DNA from: Treponema sp.
GTDB lineage: Bacteria > Spirochaetota > Spirochaetia > Treponematales > Treponemataceae
DNA length: 36,720 bases
Assembly (NCBI GenBank): GCA_017450535.1
Contig: JAFSTK010000113.1
Coordinates: forward strand, 1 to 36,720
Direction of reading: 5' to 3'
Shown in pieces: positions 24,317 to 33,628 of the stretch. Made by a program: the position numbers and the translations under genes. The stretch's first letter is position 1. Each line of letters opens with the position of its first letter. The notes under the pieces are model-generated. The model was not told the DNA's origin. It ran no database searches and was given only the letters and a program-made list of their open reading frames with translations.

Positions 24317-24919
24317 TCAGTTTCCTTCCTTCCAGTCTCCGCCAATCCAGATGCCGTCTTTGTTGAAATAGGCACGGTCGGGATTGAATGCGGGGTGATG
24401 GCTGTCTTTTTCGCTTAAAAGTGGGCTGGTCGTTGGTGCGACTGCGTTCCAGTCAATGCCAATTTTTGCGTCATTCCACATCAAGCCTGCGTCATCTTCA
24501 GGATGATAAAAATCAGTGCATTTATACGTAAAGACCGCAAAATCGCTCAAAACATAGAAACCATGCGCAAATCCCTCAGAGATGTAGAACATGTTCTGTT
24601 TTTCACTGTCCAAAATAACGCCATGGTATTTTCCGAATGTGGGGGAGTCGTTTCGCAAGTCTACGGCCACATCGTACACTTTGCCCTGGAGCGCGCGGAC
24701 AAGTTTTCCTTGTGGGTGTTTGGTCTGCCAGTGTAAGCCGCGCAAAACACCACCTTTTGACGCGCTCTGATTGTCCTGCACAAAGCGCATGGTGAGTCCT
24801 GCCTCAAAAAAATCTTTTTCGCTGTAGGCTTCCATGAAGTATCCACGTGCGTCGCCGAACACTTTTGGCTGGATTTCCCACAGTCCTTCGATTTCGCATT
24901 TGTTGAATGTAAACGCCAT
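24317..24919 (-). CDS. rfbC: dTDP-4-dehydrorhamnose 3,5-epimerase
   Basis: Cupin-fold epimerase, third enzyme of the pathway, 200 residues. The active-site His is H63 in LRGLHWQ; VDLRNDSPTFGKY and YISEGFAHGFYVLSD are typical. Start codon overlaps the rfbA stop by one base at 24919. The tail after about residue 180 (FNKDGIWIGGDWKEGN) is a little longer than average. Confidence 0.94.
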   Translation of the reverse strand: MAFTFNKCEIEGLWEIQPKVFGDARGYFMEAYSEKDFFEAGLTMRFVQDNQSASKGGVLRGLHWQTKHPQGKLVRALQGKVYDVAVDLRNDSPTFGKYHGVILDSEKQNMFYISEGFAHGFYVLSDFAVFTYKCTDFYHPEDDAGLMWNDAKIGIDWNAVAPTTSPLLSEKDSHHPAFNPDRAYFNKDGIWIGGDWKEGN

Positions 24920-25794
24920 TAGAAATTCTCCGCGATGAAATTCAAGTAGGTACCGTAATCAGTTTTGTATTGCTTTGCCAAATCCAAAAGCTGTTCTTTT
25001 GTAATCCAGCCGTTTCTGTAGGAGATTTCTTCAATGCAGCTGATATAAAATCCCTGACGCTTCTGAACAGTGTTCACAAAGTCTCCCGCTTCCTGCAAGC
25101 CGTCATAGGTGCCTGTGTCAAGCCATGCCATGCCGCGGCCGAGAAGCTCAACGGTGAGCGCAGATTTTTCAAGGTATGCATTGTTGACCGCAGTAATTTC
25201 GATTTCACCACGTGCGGACGGCTTTACGTTTGCGGCAATCTGCACAACTGAGTTGTCATAGAAATACAAACCGGGAACAGCATAATTTGACTTTGGATTA
25301 GCGGGCTTTTCTTCAATGCCGAGCACTTTTCCGTTCGCATCAAATTCTACCACACCGTATGCAGTGGGGTCTTTTACGTAGTAGCCAAAAATCACTGCGC
25401 CGCCATCTTTGTTTACTTTTGACGCCGCATTTTTGAGGCTCTTGGAAAAATTCTGACCGTAGAAAATATTGTCACCCAGAACAAGCGCAACGCTGTCATT
25501 TCCAATGAATTCTTTTCCCACAATAAATGCGTCTGCAAGACCACGAGGCTTATCCTGTACTGCGTATTCAAACTTCATGCCGAGCCATGCGCCGTCCCCG
25601 AACAATTCTTTGAATACGGGCAAATCGCGCGGGGTGGAGATAATCAGCACTTCGCGGATACCAGCCAGCATCAAAACGCTTAGAGGATAGTAAATCATGG
25701 GTTTGTCATAAATTGGCAGAATCTGCTTGCTTACCGCACGGGTAAGAGGGTACAAACGTGTGCCGCTGCCACCGGCAAGAATTATTCCTTTCAT
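24919..25794 (-). CDS. rfbA: Glucose-1-phosphate thymidylyltransferase
   Basis: First enzyme of dTDP-L-rhamnose synthesis, joining dTTP and glucose-1-phosphate. It has 291 residues, the standard length. Signature [11 protein letters not shown] is at 8-18; [11 protein letters not shown] and [16 protein letters not shown] follow. It heads rfbACDB and has a strong leaderless-type promoter. Confidence 0.95.
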   Translation of the reverse strand: MKGIILAGGSGTRLYPLTRAVSKQILPIYDKPMIYYPLSVLMLAGIREVLIISTPRDLPVFKELFGDGAWLGMKFEYAVQDKPRGLADAFIVGKEFIGNDSVALVLGDNIFYGQNFSKSLKNAASKVNKDGGAVIFGYYVKDPTAYGVVEFDANGKVLGIEEKPANPKSNYAVPGLYFYDNSVVQIAANVKPSARGEIEITAVNNAYLEKSALTVELLGRGMAWLDTGTYDGLQEAGDFVNTVQKRQGFYISCIEEISYRNGWITKEQLLDLAKQYKTDYGTYLNFIAENF

Positions 25795-25802
25795 AGAAGA
25801 AT

Positions 25803-25831
25803 ATTATATCACAATGTGCTGCGGAAAACAA
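25803..25831 (-). promoter_or_regulatory. rfbA promoter
   Basis: Minus-strand TTGTTT (plus 25826-25831), 17 bp, TATAAT (plus 25803-25808), then 8 nt and ATG. No Shine-Dalgarno. Its -35 lies 6 bp from the -35 of the divergent pcnB promoter. Confidence 0.65.
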
Positions 25832-25837
25832 GGTTTA

Positions 25838-25866
25838 TTGACTAAGCTACGGGAAAAAACTATTAT
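25838..25866 (+). promoter_or_regulatory. pcnB promoter
   Basis: TTGACT (25838-25843), 17 bp, TATTAT (25861-25866), then 8 nt and GTG. Divergent with, and almost abutting, the rfbA promoter. Confidence 0.6.
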
Positions 25867-25874
25867 AGGCTATT

Positions 25875-26966
25875 GTGCTGACGAGATACGCTACTGATTC
25901 TCACGGCAAGTTAAAACAGAAAGCCGTTATATATACAAAAGAAGAACATCAGATACCGAAAGAAAAAATTGATAAAGACGCTTATTATGTGGTGGAGCAC
26001 CTGCGGGAGTGTGGTTTTGACGCATACATCGTTGGCGGTGCTGTACGCGATTTGATTGTCGGCCGCTCACCAAAAGATTTCGACATTGTTACTGAAGCCA
26101 CTCCAAGCAGAATCAAAAAATTGTTCCGCAACAGCCGCATCATTGGCCGCCGTTTCCGTCTTGTGCATGTGTTTTTTGGCGAAAAGATTTTTGAGGTCAG
26201 CACATTCCGTTCGATAAAGGCGGGCAGCGTAGGAAATGAATTTGGCACGATGGATGAAGATGTGCAGCGTCGTGACTTTACATTGAATGCGCTCTATTAC
26301 GATCCGATTCGCGAGCAGGTAATTGACTATGTTGGCGGCGTAAATGACATCAAAAAAGGTGTGATTCGTCCGGTCATTCCTATGGATCGCATTTTTGAAG
26401 AAGACCCCGTGCGTATGCTGCGTGCGATTAAATACAGCGTGACGACTGGTTGTCGGCTCCCGTTTGGTCTTCGCCATAAAATCCGAAAGTCCGCGCATTT
26501 GCTTTCTCCAATCTCACCGTCGCGCCTTACCGAAGAAATGCTAAAAATTGTGAACGGCGGTCATGCCTGTGACATTGTACGCGAGGCTTTGGATACCGAT
26601 TTGTACATGTATTTGCAGCCTTCTGCTTGTGCGATGATGTATGCGGACAAAAAATTTGAGCGCGCCTACATGGAGCATCTGCAAGAACTTGACGAGATGA
26701 TTGCAAAAGAAGGGGATGCGCGCCTCGGAAAAAAACTGACATTCTTTGTCTATGATTTTATCGCAAGCCTCACTGACTGGAAAAAAGAAGTGGAGACAAA
26801 ATCTGCGGCGGGCGAATTATATGTAAAAACGTGGGGACAGGTGCGCAACTTTGTGCTTCCGATAAATCCTCAGCGCACTGAGCTGGAATACGCTATCCGT
26901 GATTCTTTGCGCAGACTGGGCGTTTCGATTAAGATTCCAAAACGGATGTTCGCTGAAAAGAAGTAG
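25875..26966 (+). CDS. pcnB: Poly(A) polymerase / tRNA nucleotidyltransferase family protein
   Basis: Class II nucleotidyltransferase of 363 residues. GGAVRD is at 54-59, the metal-binding DFD at 68-70, RRDFTLNA follows, and EEDPVRMLRAIKY marks the PcnB/CCA fold; the RIFEEDPVRMLRA motif with downstream LRHKIRKSAHLL favours PcnB-type poly(A) polymerase over CCA-adding enzyme, but the two are hard to separate by eye. GTG start with no ribosome site, 8 nt from the -10 box. Convergent with the P-loop/Asp23-like gene, 42 bp away. Confidence 0.82.
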   Translation: MLTRYATDSHGKLKQKAVIYTKEEHQIPKEKIDKDAYYVVEHLRECGFDAYIVGGAVRDLIVGRSPKDFDIVTEATPSRIKKLFRNSRIIGRRFRLVHVFFGEKIFEVSTFRSIKAGSVGNEFGTMDEDVQRRDFTLNALYYDPIREQVIDYVGGVNDIKKGVIRPVIPMDRIFEEDPVRMLRAIKYSVTTGCRLPFGLRHKIRKSAHLLSPISPSRLTEEMLKIVNGGHACDIVREALDTDLYMYLQPSACAMMYADKKFERAYMEHLQELDEMIAKEGDARLGKKLTFFVYDFIASLTDWKKEVETKSAAGELYVKTWGQVRNFVLPINPQRTELEYAIRDSLRRLGVSIKIPKRMFAEKK

Positions 26967-27008
26967 GCGGCGGCAAAATTTTATCCACGATAATGGCAAT
27001 ATCCTCAA

Positions 27009-27860
27009 TCAGAGTGCCGGTGACTTTTCAATCATATCGGTGATGAATGCCTTGAGTCCGCTGGTGAATTCAATCATCTGCTGACCAAACGGAATGTCTA
27101 CGGTAAGGACGAGACTGTAGCCGCTTGCGTCAAATGTGACGGTAAGTTTTTTGAGGCGAATCTCATTGTTATACTGCTGCGTGTAGTGACTTGCCATGCG
27201 CGCGAGGGCGGCTTGCGAAATATCTTTTCTGTTTACGCGGGAAAATTCCGGGCGGACAATTGATTTTTCGAACTGTTTTGTGTTTGAGGCGAGTTCCGGG
27301 GCTTCTTTTTGCTTGATGAACCGCGCGAAGATTTTCTTTTTTGCGAGAGAGACGCGCACTGAGTTTACGAAAATCTTGGTGTAGTCCTTTTTGATTTCAT
27401 TTGAGCGTACGGGAATGATGTGCTTTCCTTCAATAATCCTGCTACGGCGCGCCTGCTCCATCTGCTCTTTGGTGGCAAGCTCTTCGATGTGGATGAATTT
27501 TTCAATCGGCGGAAGCTGGAGACGGATAGCGATTTTACCCGCCATTTTTTCCGATGTGCCTAAAATCAGCAATTTTTTGAGTTTGAGTTTGCGGATAGCT
27601 CGGACTGCTTCATCGCGCTCTTCTTTTCCGTCAAACAAGGCGACGCGAACCGCGCCCATGTAAGTCTGCTCAAGTTTTGCCGAATGTCCCGACATAATTT
27701 GGTCATCATAAATAAGGAGTCCGTCGTCAATGATGGCGCGAATGCCATGCCGCTGGGCAACGAGTTTTGCGCGAAAACTCTTTCCTGTTCCACTGGGCCC
27801 GACAAATGCGAATACTTGAATCTGTTTTGATGCTAAGCCAAGAATTTCAAGAAGACTCAT
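27009..27860 (-). CDS. P-loop protein with C-terminal Asp23/Gls24-like domain
   Basis: A 283-residue protein I cannot assign to a named family. The N-terminus has a Walker A motif GPSGTGKS at 21-28, then IIDDGLLIYDD and a KKLLILGTSEKMA segment, resembling a small nucleotide kinase or ATPase. The C-terminal 75 residues (about 208-283) resemble the Asp23/Gls24 fold: an RKDISQAALARMA helix, then TVTFDASGYSLVLTVDIPFG and an amphipathic helix. No membrane segment. It starts 10 nt after the rluA-like stop and has its own TATAAT (27870-27875) at the end of that gene. Confidence 0.6.
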   Translation of the reverse strand: MSLLEILGLASKQIQVFAFVGPSGTGKSFRAKLVAQRHGIRAIIDDGLLIYDDQIMSGHSAKLEQTYMGAVRVALFDGKEERDEAVRAIRKLKLKKLLILGTSEKMAGKIAIRLQLPPIEKFIHIEELATKEQMEQARRSRIIEGKHIIPVRSNEIKKDYTKIFVNSVRVSLAKKKIFARFIKQKEAPELASNTKQFEKSIVRPEFSRVNRKDISQAALARMASHYTQQYNNEIRLKKLTVTFDASGYSLVLTVDIPFGQQMIEFTSGLKAFITDMIEKSPAL

Positions 27861-27870
27861 CTACATCATA

Positions 27871-28851
27871 TTATAATCTTGGGGAAAACTTTATCAAGCA
27901 GTTATTTAACATTTTTGCAAATTTTGTCGAAATGTCAGCCAAAATCTCATGAGGAAGCGAGAGCGGATTTTCGTTGAGCACAAGCCGATATGCATGCAGA
28001 AAAAAATCCTGCTCTTCATTGATTTTTATGCCGCCATAGACCGTGTCACCCAAAAGCGGAAATCCATGTGAAGCGGCTTGTGCGCGAATTTGATGTTTCC
28101 TTCCCGTGCCGATTTCTACTTGCGCGAGCGTGACGGGCTTTCCGTGATATGAGCCGTAGGCGAGAGGGGTGGCGATTGAATGCGCTGTTTTGCCGTTGTC
28201 TGCATCGGCTGTCACAGAAACTGTCTTGAAATTCTGTGATGATGTATCTTTTTTTGCGATATTGTCTTCCCATTTCTGTTCTGTCTCAAGCTTTCCTTGA
28301 ATGAGAGCGAGGTAGATTTTCTGGACACGGTGTTCCTTAATCGCCTGAGAAAACCACTGCGCGCCACGCAAACTCTGGGAGAACACGATGATTCCTGTGG
28401 TTTTTCTGTCCAGACGATGCAGTGGGCCGGGGCGGAATGAGAGCGAGCGCATTTTTTTGTGCTGAGACGCATATTCAGCCGCTACCATGTCAGCAAGCGA
28501 GGTGTCATTGGCGCGCGACTTTTGTACGGGAATGTCATACGGTTTGTTTAAAATGAGAATGTCGTCGTTTCGGAAGAGGATGTCGCTCGGATTGAGTTTT
28601 TTTGATGCAAAATCTTTTGGCGCAGAAACTGTGAGGGCGGGAGTTCTTGTTAAAAAATCCGCAATCGCTATGTCACTTCCAGCACTTACGCGAAAATCTT
28701 GCGCGCGTTTTTTTCCGTCTACTTTTATCAGGCCTTTGCGTAGCGCGCTGTATAATTGCGAGAGTGATTCGTCGTTCAGATAGCGTCGGATAATTTTGTC
28801 CAGCCTGCGTCCGTCATCGTCATCGCCGGCTGTTACATGGGTAAACTCCAT
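27871..28851 (-). CDS. RluA-family pseudouridine synthase
   Basis: Converts uridine to pseudouridine in rRNA or tRNA. It has 326 residues. An N-terminal S4-like domain (RRLDKIIRRYL, LIKVDGKKR) is followed by the catalytic domain with GPLHRLDRKTTG, catalytic D148, and GRKHQIRAQAASHGFPLLGD. It looks most like RluC/RluD, but the target site is not readable. The Met at 28851 gives the standard N-terminus and has a TACTAT-like -10 box 6 nt upstream; longer in-frame extensions upstream run over the divergent DUF212 gene. Confidence 0.88.
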   Translation of the reverse strand: MEFTHVTAGDDDDGRRLDKIIRRYLNDESLSQLYSALRKGLIKVDGKKRAQDFRVSAGSDIAIADFLTRTPALTVSAPKDFASKKLNPSDILFRNDDILILNKPYDIPVQKSRANDTSLADMVAAEYASQHKKMRSLSFRPGPLHRLDRKTTGIIVFSQSLRGAQWFSQAIKEHRVQKIYLALIQGKLETEQKWEDNIAKKDTSSQNFKTVSVTADADNGKTAHSIATPLAYGSYHGKPVTLAQVEIGTGRKHQIRAQAASHGFPLLGDTVYGGIKINEEQDFFLHAYRLVLNENPLSLPHEILADISTKFAKMLNNCLIKFSPRL

Positions 28852-28924
28852 ACTGCTATAGTACCGAGAAAATCTTTCGTTTGCTACTAGACAAAAACCG
28901 TCATACGAATAAAATAAAGAAGAT

Positions 28925-29404
28925 ATGGATTCTACGATTAGAGAGCAGTTACAACAGCTTTTTTCTTCGCCTGTTTTTCTTGCCTGCATTTTCAGTTGGT
29001 TGAGTGCGCAGGCTATAAAGACATGCATTAAGTTGTTTTCTGGTAAAATCCATGGAATTGGTGAATTGTTGGAGCTGCTCATTTGGCGCACGGGTAGTAT
29101 GCCTTCTGCGCACTCAGCCCTTGTGTCTTCCTTGTGTACGTCCATAGGTTTTCGCTCAGGACTTGATTCCGACATATTCATTCTTTCCGCATGTTTTTTC
29201 TTTGTGACCATTCGCGATGCATTGGGCGTTCGTCGGGCGAGTGGAATTCAAGCTCGAAAATTGAATGAGATTGGAAAGACATTGGAAGAAAAACAGATTT
29301 CAGATTACAAGCAGATAAAGGAAGTGCAGGGTCATACTCCGCTGGAAGTGATAGTGGGATGCCTTCTGGGATTTTTTATCGGCATCGCATTTTCAGTTCT
29401 GTAA
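28925..29404 (+). CDS. DUF212 (YuiD-like) divergent PAP2 membrane protein
   Basis: A 159-residue membrane protein of the DUF212 family, related to acid phosphatase/vanadium haloperoxidase folds. RTGSMPSAHSALVSSL (about 56-71), IRDALGVRRASGIQA and EVQGHTPLEVIVG (about 137-149) are the hallmarks. Three or four membrane helices. Likely an undecaprenyl- or lipid-phosphate phosphatase-like protein, but this is by family. The -10 TAAAAT (28910-28915) is 9 nt from ATG; divergent from the rluA-like gene. Confidence 0.85.
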   Translation: MDSTIREQLQQLFSSPVFLACIFSWLSAQAIKTCIKLFSGKIHGIGELLELLIWRTGSMPSAHSALVSSLCTSIGFRSGLDSDIFILSACFFFVTIRDALGVRRASGIQARKLNEIGKTLEEKQISDYKQIKEVQGHTPLEVIVGCLLGFFIGIAFSVL

Positions 29405-29424
29405 GCGTTGGGTATTGAGGGGAA

Positions 29425-30820
29425 ATGAAACAACTTAAACTACTTGCCATTACATCCGCTATATGTCTCATAACGCTGTTCGCTTTTGTTTTTTTTTAGG
29501 ACGGTACCTGTAAGCCGGCTTTGGAAAGGCTATCAAGTTGTGTATGTCAAGACACAGGTTGCCACGGAGAATCAGATTGTCCGCCTTTTTGAGGAGAATG
29601 GTTGCAGGAACGTGGTTAGCAAATCAACTCAGCGACTTCCTGTTATGTCAAAATTCAGTCCAGTACAAGTGCAGACATCTGATTCGTATTTATACAAGCG
29701 CGACTCATTCTTCCGTGATGAGGCGAATACAGCCATGGTTTTTTACGTTCCTGAGGGGCAGGATATTGCGGTGTCTCATGCGCTCCATGCGATTAACGGT
29801 CTGAAAGATACTGTTGCCGGCACTGACGGAACCGCATCGTTTCCTTGGGGCGCGCCTATTGTCTGCATTGTGTTCGCTGTCATCTGTCTTGCCTTTGTTA
29901 AGAATAAGCTGACTTTTGGTGCCGCCGCTTTCTTTTTGGTGTGCTTTTCATTCAGCCGTCCATTGTTTACGACGAGCGCAGCCGTTTGCCTTGCGATGTT
30001 CGGCTTCTTCATGTTTCAAAAAGTCTGGGGCAGAAGACAATTTTCCTCTGGTATAACATCGCCTCTTTTTGTGCTCAGCCTGCTTGTTCCTGTTGTGCTG
30101 CTTTTCCTTTCTTCTCCGTTGAGCGCGCTGTTTTATACGCTTTCGTTACTTGCAGCTTTTTCGGCGATTCTGTTGGTTGACATACTGAAAAGTGTTCTTG
30201 AAGAACGGCATGGCGAGCGGAGTTTTAAACCTGTGCTGATTAGAAGCGCGCGCTTTATTCCGTTAGTGGAACGAAAAGATATTACGCTGATTTTTCTGGT
30301 GATTTTGTCAATGGCCGCTATTTCTGCGCTGTATTTTGCGGGAAATGCATTTCACTCTGTTTCGGTGGATGTGTCTCAGCCTGCGCTTCCGGCACCAGGC
30401 ATAGGGAAATCTTCTTTGCCTGATTTAGATGATTTTATGAATTGGAGCTGGAATACTGTCACTTTTCCTTATCGTCGTCTGACAGATGCTTCTGCGGAGA
30501 TTCCTGTAGATGGCGATTCTGTTGTAGTGCCGGTTTATGAAGATGTGGGTGGTCATATTGTACAAAAATCACAGACTGCGGTCGTATTCAACAATAATTT
30601 TAGGACCGACGTGTTTGATTCCGTAAAAGAATTGTCATATCCTGCGTTGGAAAAAATGATGCTCAAACAAGGACGTGACACCCGCTATTCATATACACGG
30701 GGAAGGGCTGCCGCCGCCGAGAAGCTTGGTGCTGTGCTGCTTATTCTGTTTATGAGTATTCCGGCGGGAATTGTTTTGTATTTTGTATTTATTAAGAGGG
30801 GTTATGGCATCAGTTTCTGA
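29425..30820 (+). CDS. Membrane protein preceding rnfC, frame broken at a T9 tract
   Basis: I do not recognise the family. ATG at 29425 has GAGGGG 3 nt upstream and begins a signal-like helix (KLLAITSAICLITLFAF), but the frame ends at TAG 29497-29499 right after nine Ts (29489-29497). The long downstream frame (to 30820, opening at 29486) is one base out of register; with eight Ts the two join into about 464 residues. The body has an extracytoplasmic part (about residues 25-125) and some six or seven further helices, with a second loop at about 290-400. It overlaps rnfC by 17 nt, so it is in the rnf transcript. Slippage, phase variation or sequencing error are possible. Confidence 0.7.
29489..29497 (+). 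repeat. Poly(T) tract, nine Ts, at the frame break
   Basis: Nine Ts directly before AGG. With nine, the reading frame from 29425 ends in TAG; with eight, it continues to 30820. This is the simplest site for the frame break. Confidence 0.8.
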
Positions 30821-32096
30821 TTTCGTTTCTGAAGATACCGGCTTGATTTCTCACGCTGTCAGCGGTTTTGTGCCGCGTTCTGTTCTTGTGCCGTTTAAGC
30901 AAGACGAATGCTCATTGCAGCCACTTGTTCAGGTGGGAGAAAGCGTTCGTGAGGGACAGACGATTGCGCAGGGAAAGACTTCTTCTGTACAGGCGACAAT
31001 TCCTGGTGTCGTTGAGGCGATTTCAATCGTTCAGTATCCTGATGGCAAACAGGGAAAAGCCGCAAAAATCAATTTAGGCGGTTCATTTTCTTTTTTGGGA
31101 AAGCGCAAGGCACGAATTGACTGGAAAACTTTCACGCCTTCAACAATTCTTACGCTTTTGACAGAAAAAGGTGTGGTCAATACTTTTGACCATTGCGTAT
31201 CTCTTGCAGGTCAAATTCATAATCTTCATACAAAAAGTGCGCGTATTCTCGCTGTCCGTCTGTTCGATGATGACCCCAGCCGTGTTACTGAAAAATTTAT
31301 TGCCGAGCATTATTGGCGTGAAGTTGCAGAAGGAATCAGCATTGTTGCGAAGGCGATGGATGCAAGTGGCGTCGTGTTTTGCTATGATAGTGAAAAAAAA
31401 TTGGAGCCTATACCTCAAGCGGATTCTTTGTTTCCCATGCCGCAGCTTTCTTGCAGTGTTAATGTGGAAAAATATCCTGCCGGCTTTAGTCATGAAATTG
31501 CCGCCGCGGTAAAAAAAGTGTCAGAGTCAGCTCCGTTTAATAAAATTGGAAACAGGGATTTATATATTGACTCAATGACTGCGCTTGCGGTGTATAATGC
31601 CATCGTGTGCTCTGTTCCTTTGATGGAGCGGTATGTACATGTGACGGGTGACTGCCTGAACGCCATATCAATTATGAAAGTAAAAATCGGAACGACATTG
31701 GGTGATTTGGCAAAGCAATGCGGCGGGTTCAAGCGTCCTGTCGCAAAAATTGTTATCAACGGTCTCGTTACTGGCTTTTCTGTGAGCAGTCTTTCTATTC
31801 CTGTCACAAAAATGGTGAAGTCGGTGGCATTCCTTCCTGCAAAGAAAGCCTGTCGCCAATATACGGAACAATGTATCCGTTGCGGTGATTGCCGAAAAAT
31901 TTGTCCCGTTGGACTGTATCCAGATATGTTGTACCGCTCGTTCCTGCATGGAAAGAATGGTACGGAACTTGAAAAACAATATGCGGCGACCAGCATACTT
32001 TGTACTGGTTGCGGACTTTGCGATGCGGTGTGTCCGTCAAGACTCCCGCTGAATGAGACCGCTGTGCTGCTTAAAGGACGTAATGATGAAGAATAA
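30804..32096 (+). CDS. rnfC: RnfC-like subunit, iron-sulphur motifs kept but NADH/FMN site degenerate
   Basis: Peripheral electron-transfer subunit, 430 residues. The barrel-sandwich N-terminus has VGESVREGQTIAQG and PGVVEAI. Two cluster motifs are intact: CIRCGDCRKICP (C357, C360, C363, C367) and CTGCGLCDAVCP (C400, C403, C406, C410), with GLYP and SRLPL as in RnfC. However, GLGGAxFPTxxK (NADH/FMN) is replaced by NTFDHCVSLAGQI, and NxxECEPY is absent. It therefore seems unable to use NADH. ATG at 30804 has AGAGGGG upstream and overlaps the preceding gene. Confidence 0.85.
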   Translation: MASVSDFVSEDTGLISHAVSGFVPRSVLVPFKQDECSLQPLVQVGESVREGQTIAQGKTSSVQATIPGVVEAISIVQYPDGKQGKAAKINLGGSFSFLGKRKARIDWKTFTPSTILTLLTEKGVVNTFDHCVSLAGQIHNLHTKSARILAVRLFDDDPSRVTEKFIAEHYWREVAEGISIVAKAMDASGVVFCYDSEKKLEPIPQADSLFPMPQLSCSVNVEKYPAGFSHEIAAAVKKVSESAPFNKIGNRDLYIDSMTALAVYNAIVCSVPLMERYVHVTGDCLNAISIMKVKIGTTLGDLAKQCGGFKRPVAKIVINGLVTGFSVSSLSIPVTKMVKSVAFLPAKKACRQYTEQCIRCGDCRKICPVGLYPDMLYRSFLHGKNGTELEKQYAATSILCTGCGLCDAVCPSRLPLNETAVLLKGRNDEE

Positions 32097-33156
32097 ATAC
32101 GATGCGGTCAGTCTCCGTCCGTTTACACATCTTTCTCCCTCGCTTCATACCAAAGTGTATGCGATTTTGATTGTGTTGGTACCGCAGATTGTAATGCTTG
32201 TTATGACGAACAGCTGGAATTCATTGTTGATTCTGCTCACTGCAGTGCTGGCATCTGTTGCCACTGTCGGAATTAACTGTCTGTTTTCAAAGCCCCATGT
32301 ATTTGATTGGGGGCTTGCTATAGTCCGCGGACTGCTTATCGGAATGCTTATTCCTTCAACTTATCCACTTGTCCCGGTGTTTTTTGTTGTGTTCGTTGCC
32401 TTGCTGATTCTAAAATATTTTCTTGGCGGTTTTACGAATTCTTGGGTGAATCCTGTGGCTCTGATTCTTGCAGTGTGCTGGCTTTTGAGCGCCCAGCTTT
32501 TTCCTGCGTTTCCATTTCAGTTGCCTGATTTACAGACAAAGAACACGTCACTCATGCTTTTTCAGAATGGAACGATTCCTGTTATTCCGTTGGACATAAA
32601 ATTGACGTCTTTTTTTAACAACACGATTTTTTCTGTGTTCGGTGTTTCTGTGCCAGAAGGCTATATATCGTTGTTCTGGGACTCCCATTCGTTGATACCG
32701 GCTTTTCGCTTTAATTTGCTTACGCTTGTTTCATCGATTTTTCTCTTTTCTTTTGATATTATTAGCGCGCTTATTCCTGCTGTCTATCTGATTGTATACG
32801 GACTTCTGGTGCATTTCCTTGCTCCCTTGTTTTATGGCGGAACATTGGGACAAGGCGATATGCTTCTTGCGCTGTTGACGAGTGGCACATTATACACCGC
32901 GCTTTTCTTGCTTCAGTGGTATGGGACCGTGCCGATTACCACAACGGGACAAGTTTTTTATGGGCTTTTAGCGGGAATAACCGCTTTCTTTGTGGTCGGC
33001 GTTGGTTGTTCGAGCGTTGGCTCAGCCTTTACCATTCTGGTCATGAATGTTATCGTGCCGTTTATTCATGCTGCAGAAACAGCCTCTGAAAAACATTATT
33101 TGAACGCAATGCTTCTGCCTCGTGTGCAGGCATTCAAGGATGGTCAAAATGCCTAA
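32083..33156 (+). CDS. rnfD: RnfD-like membrane subunit without covalent FMN motif
   Basis: About 10 membrane helices, 357 residues. GFTNSWVNPVAL (about 119-130), DWGLAIVRGLLIGMLIPS and the C-terminal GDMLLALLTSGTLYTALF region show it is RnfD/NqrB-like. The SGAT-type threonine that carries FMN in the family is not present: the segment between the large periplasmic loop and the next helix reads WDSHSLIPAFRFN. Two ATGs (32083, 32086) are possible, overlapping the rnfC stop by 14 nt. Confidence 0.8.
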   Translation: MMKNKYDAVSLRPFTHLSPSLHTKVYAILIVLVPQIVMLVMTNSWNSLLILLTAVLASVATVGINCLFSKPHVFDWGLAIVRGLLIGMLIPSTYPLVPVFFVVFVALLILKYFLGGFTNSWVNPVALILAVCWLLSAQLFPAFPFQLPDLQTKNTSLMLFQNGTIPVIPLDIKLTSFFNNTIFSVFGVSVPEGYISLFWDSHSLIPAFRFNLLTLVSSIFLFSFDIISALIPAVYLIVYGLLVHFLAPLFYGGTLGQGDMLLALLTSGTLYTALFLLQWYGTVPITTTGQVFYGLLAGITAFFVVGVGCSSVGSAFTILVMNVIVPFIHAAETASEKHYLNAMLLPRVQAFKDGQNA

Positions 33157-33628
33157 TAATGATATAAGAATTGCGCTCAAAAGGTACGGAATCTTTTTTG
33201 GAATTGCATTCGGCATTTCTGCAGTTCTCTTTTGTTTTATCATTCTTGCGCACAATTCATGGAAGCAAGGACTTTCGCAGACGGTTCAGTCTACGTTGTC
33301 TTATTATTATCCCGATTCTTATACAGTGGGCGAATTCCTTGAGGTGCAGTCTGCGCTTTCCACCAGTTCTGCCGTTTTTACATTAAAAACAAAAAAAGCG
33401 AATGTGAAAGAGCTTTCCATTTTTTGTGTGCTGGTACGCATTCCTACGCAAATTGGCGCGCAACCGGCATTGTTCTTGTACAGCCCAGTGCATGGCGTTC
33501 AGTTTGTTGGCTATGCGCTTGACAGCGGAAAAGCGGAGCGTATTTTGAATGCAGATGTCAATAAGTCGATAATCGCATATTGGCGTGATCAAGTTCCAGT
33601 GATTCTGGAGAAGGCGGGCGTGCTATGA
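33149..33628 (+). CDS. RnfG-position protein lacking an FMN-binding motif
   Basis: A 159-residue protein with one N-terminal membrane helix (about 13-34) and a small extracytoplasmic domain. It occupies the rnfG slot in the canonical order, and its N-terminal helix plus PxxYxVGEF segment are compatible with RnfG, but it is shorter than RnfG (usually near 200) and has no SGATxSS flavinylation motif; the C-terminus reads LNADVNKSIIAYWRDQVPV instead. RnfG assignment is by position and topology. AAGGA lies 8 nt before ATG; overlaps rnfD by 8 nt. Confidence 0.6.
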   Translation: MPNNDIRIALKRYGIFFGIAFGISAVLFCFIILAHNSWKQGLSQTVQSTLSYYYPDSYTVGEFLEVQSALSTSSAVFTLKTKKANVKELSIFCVLVRIPTQIGAQPALFLYSPVHGVQFVGYALDSGKAERILNADVNKSIIAYWRDQVPVILEKAGVL

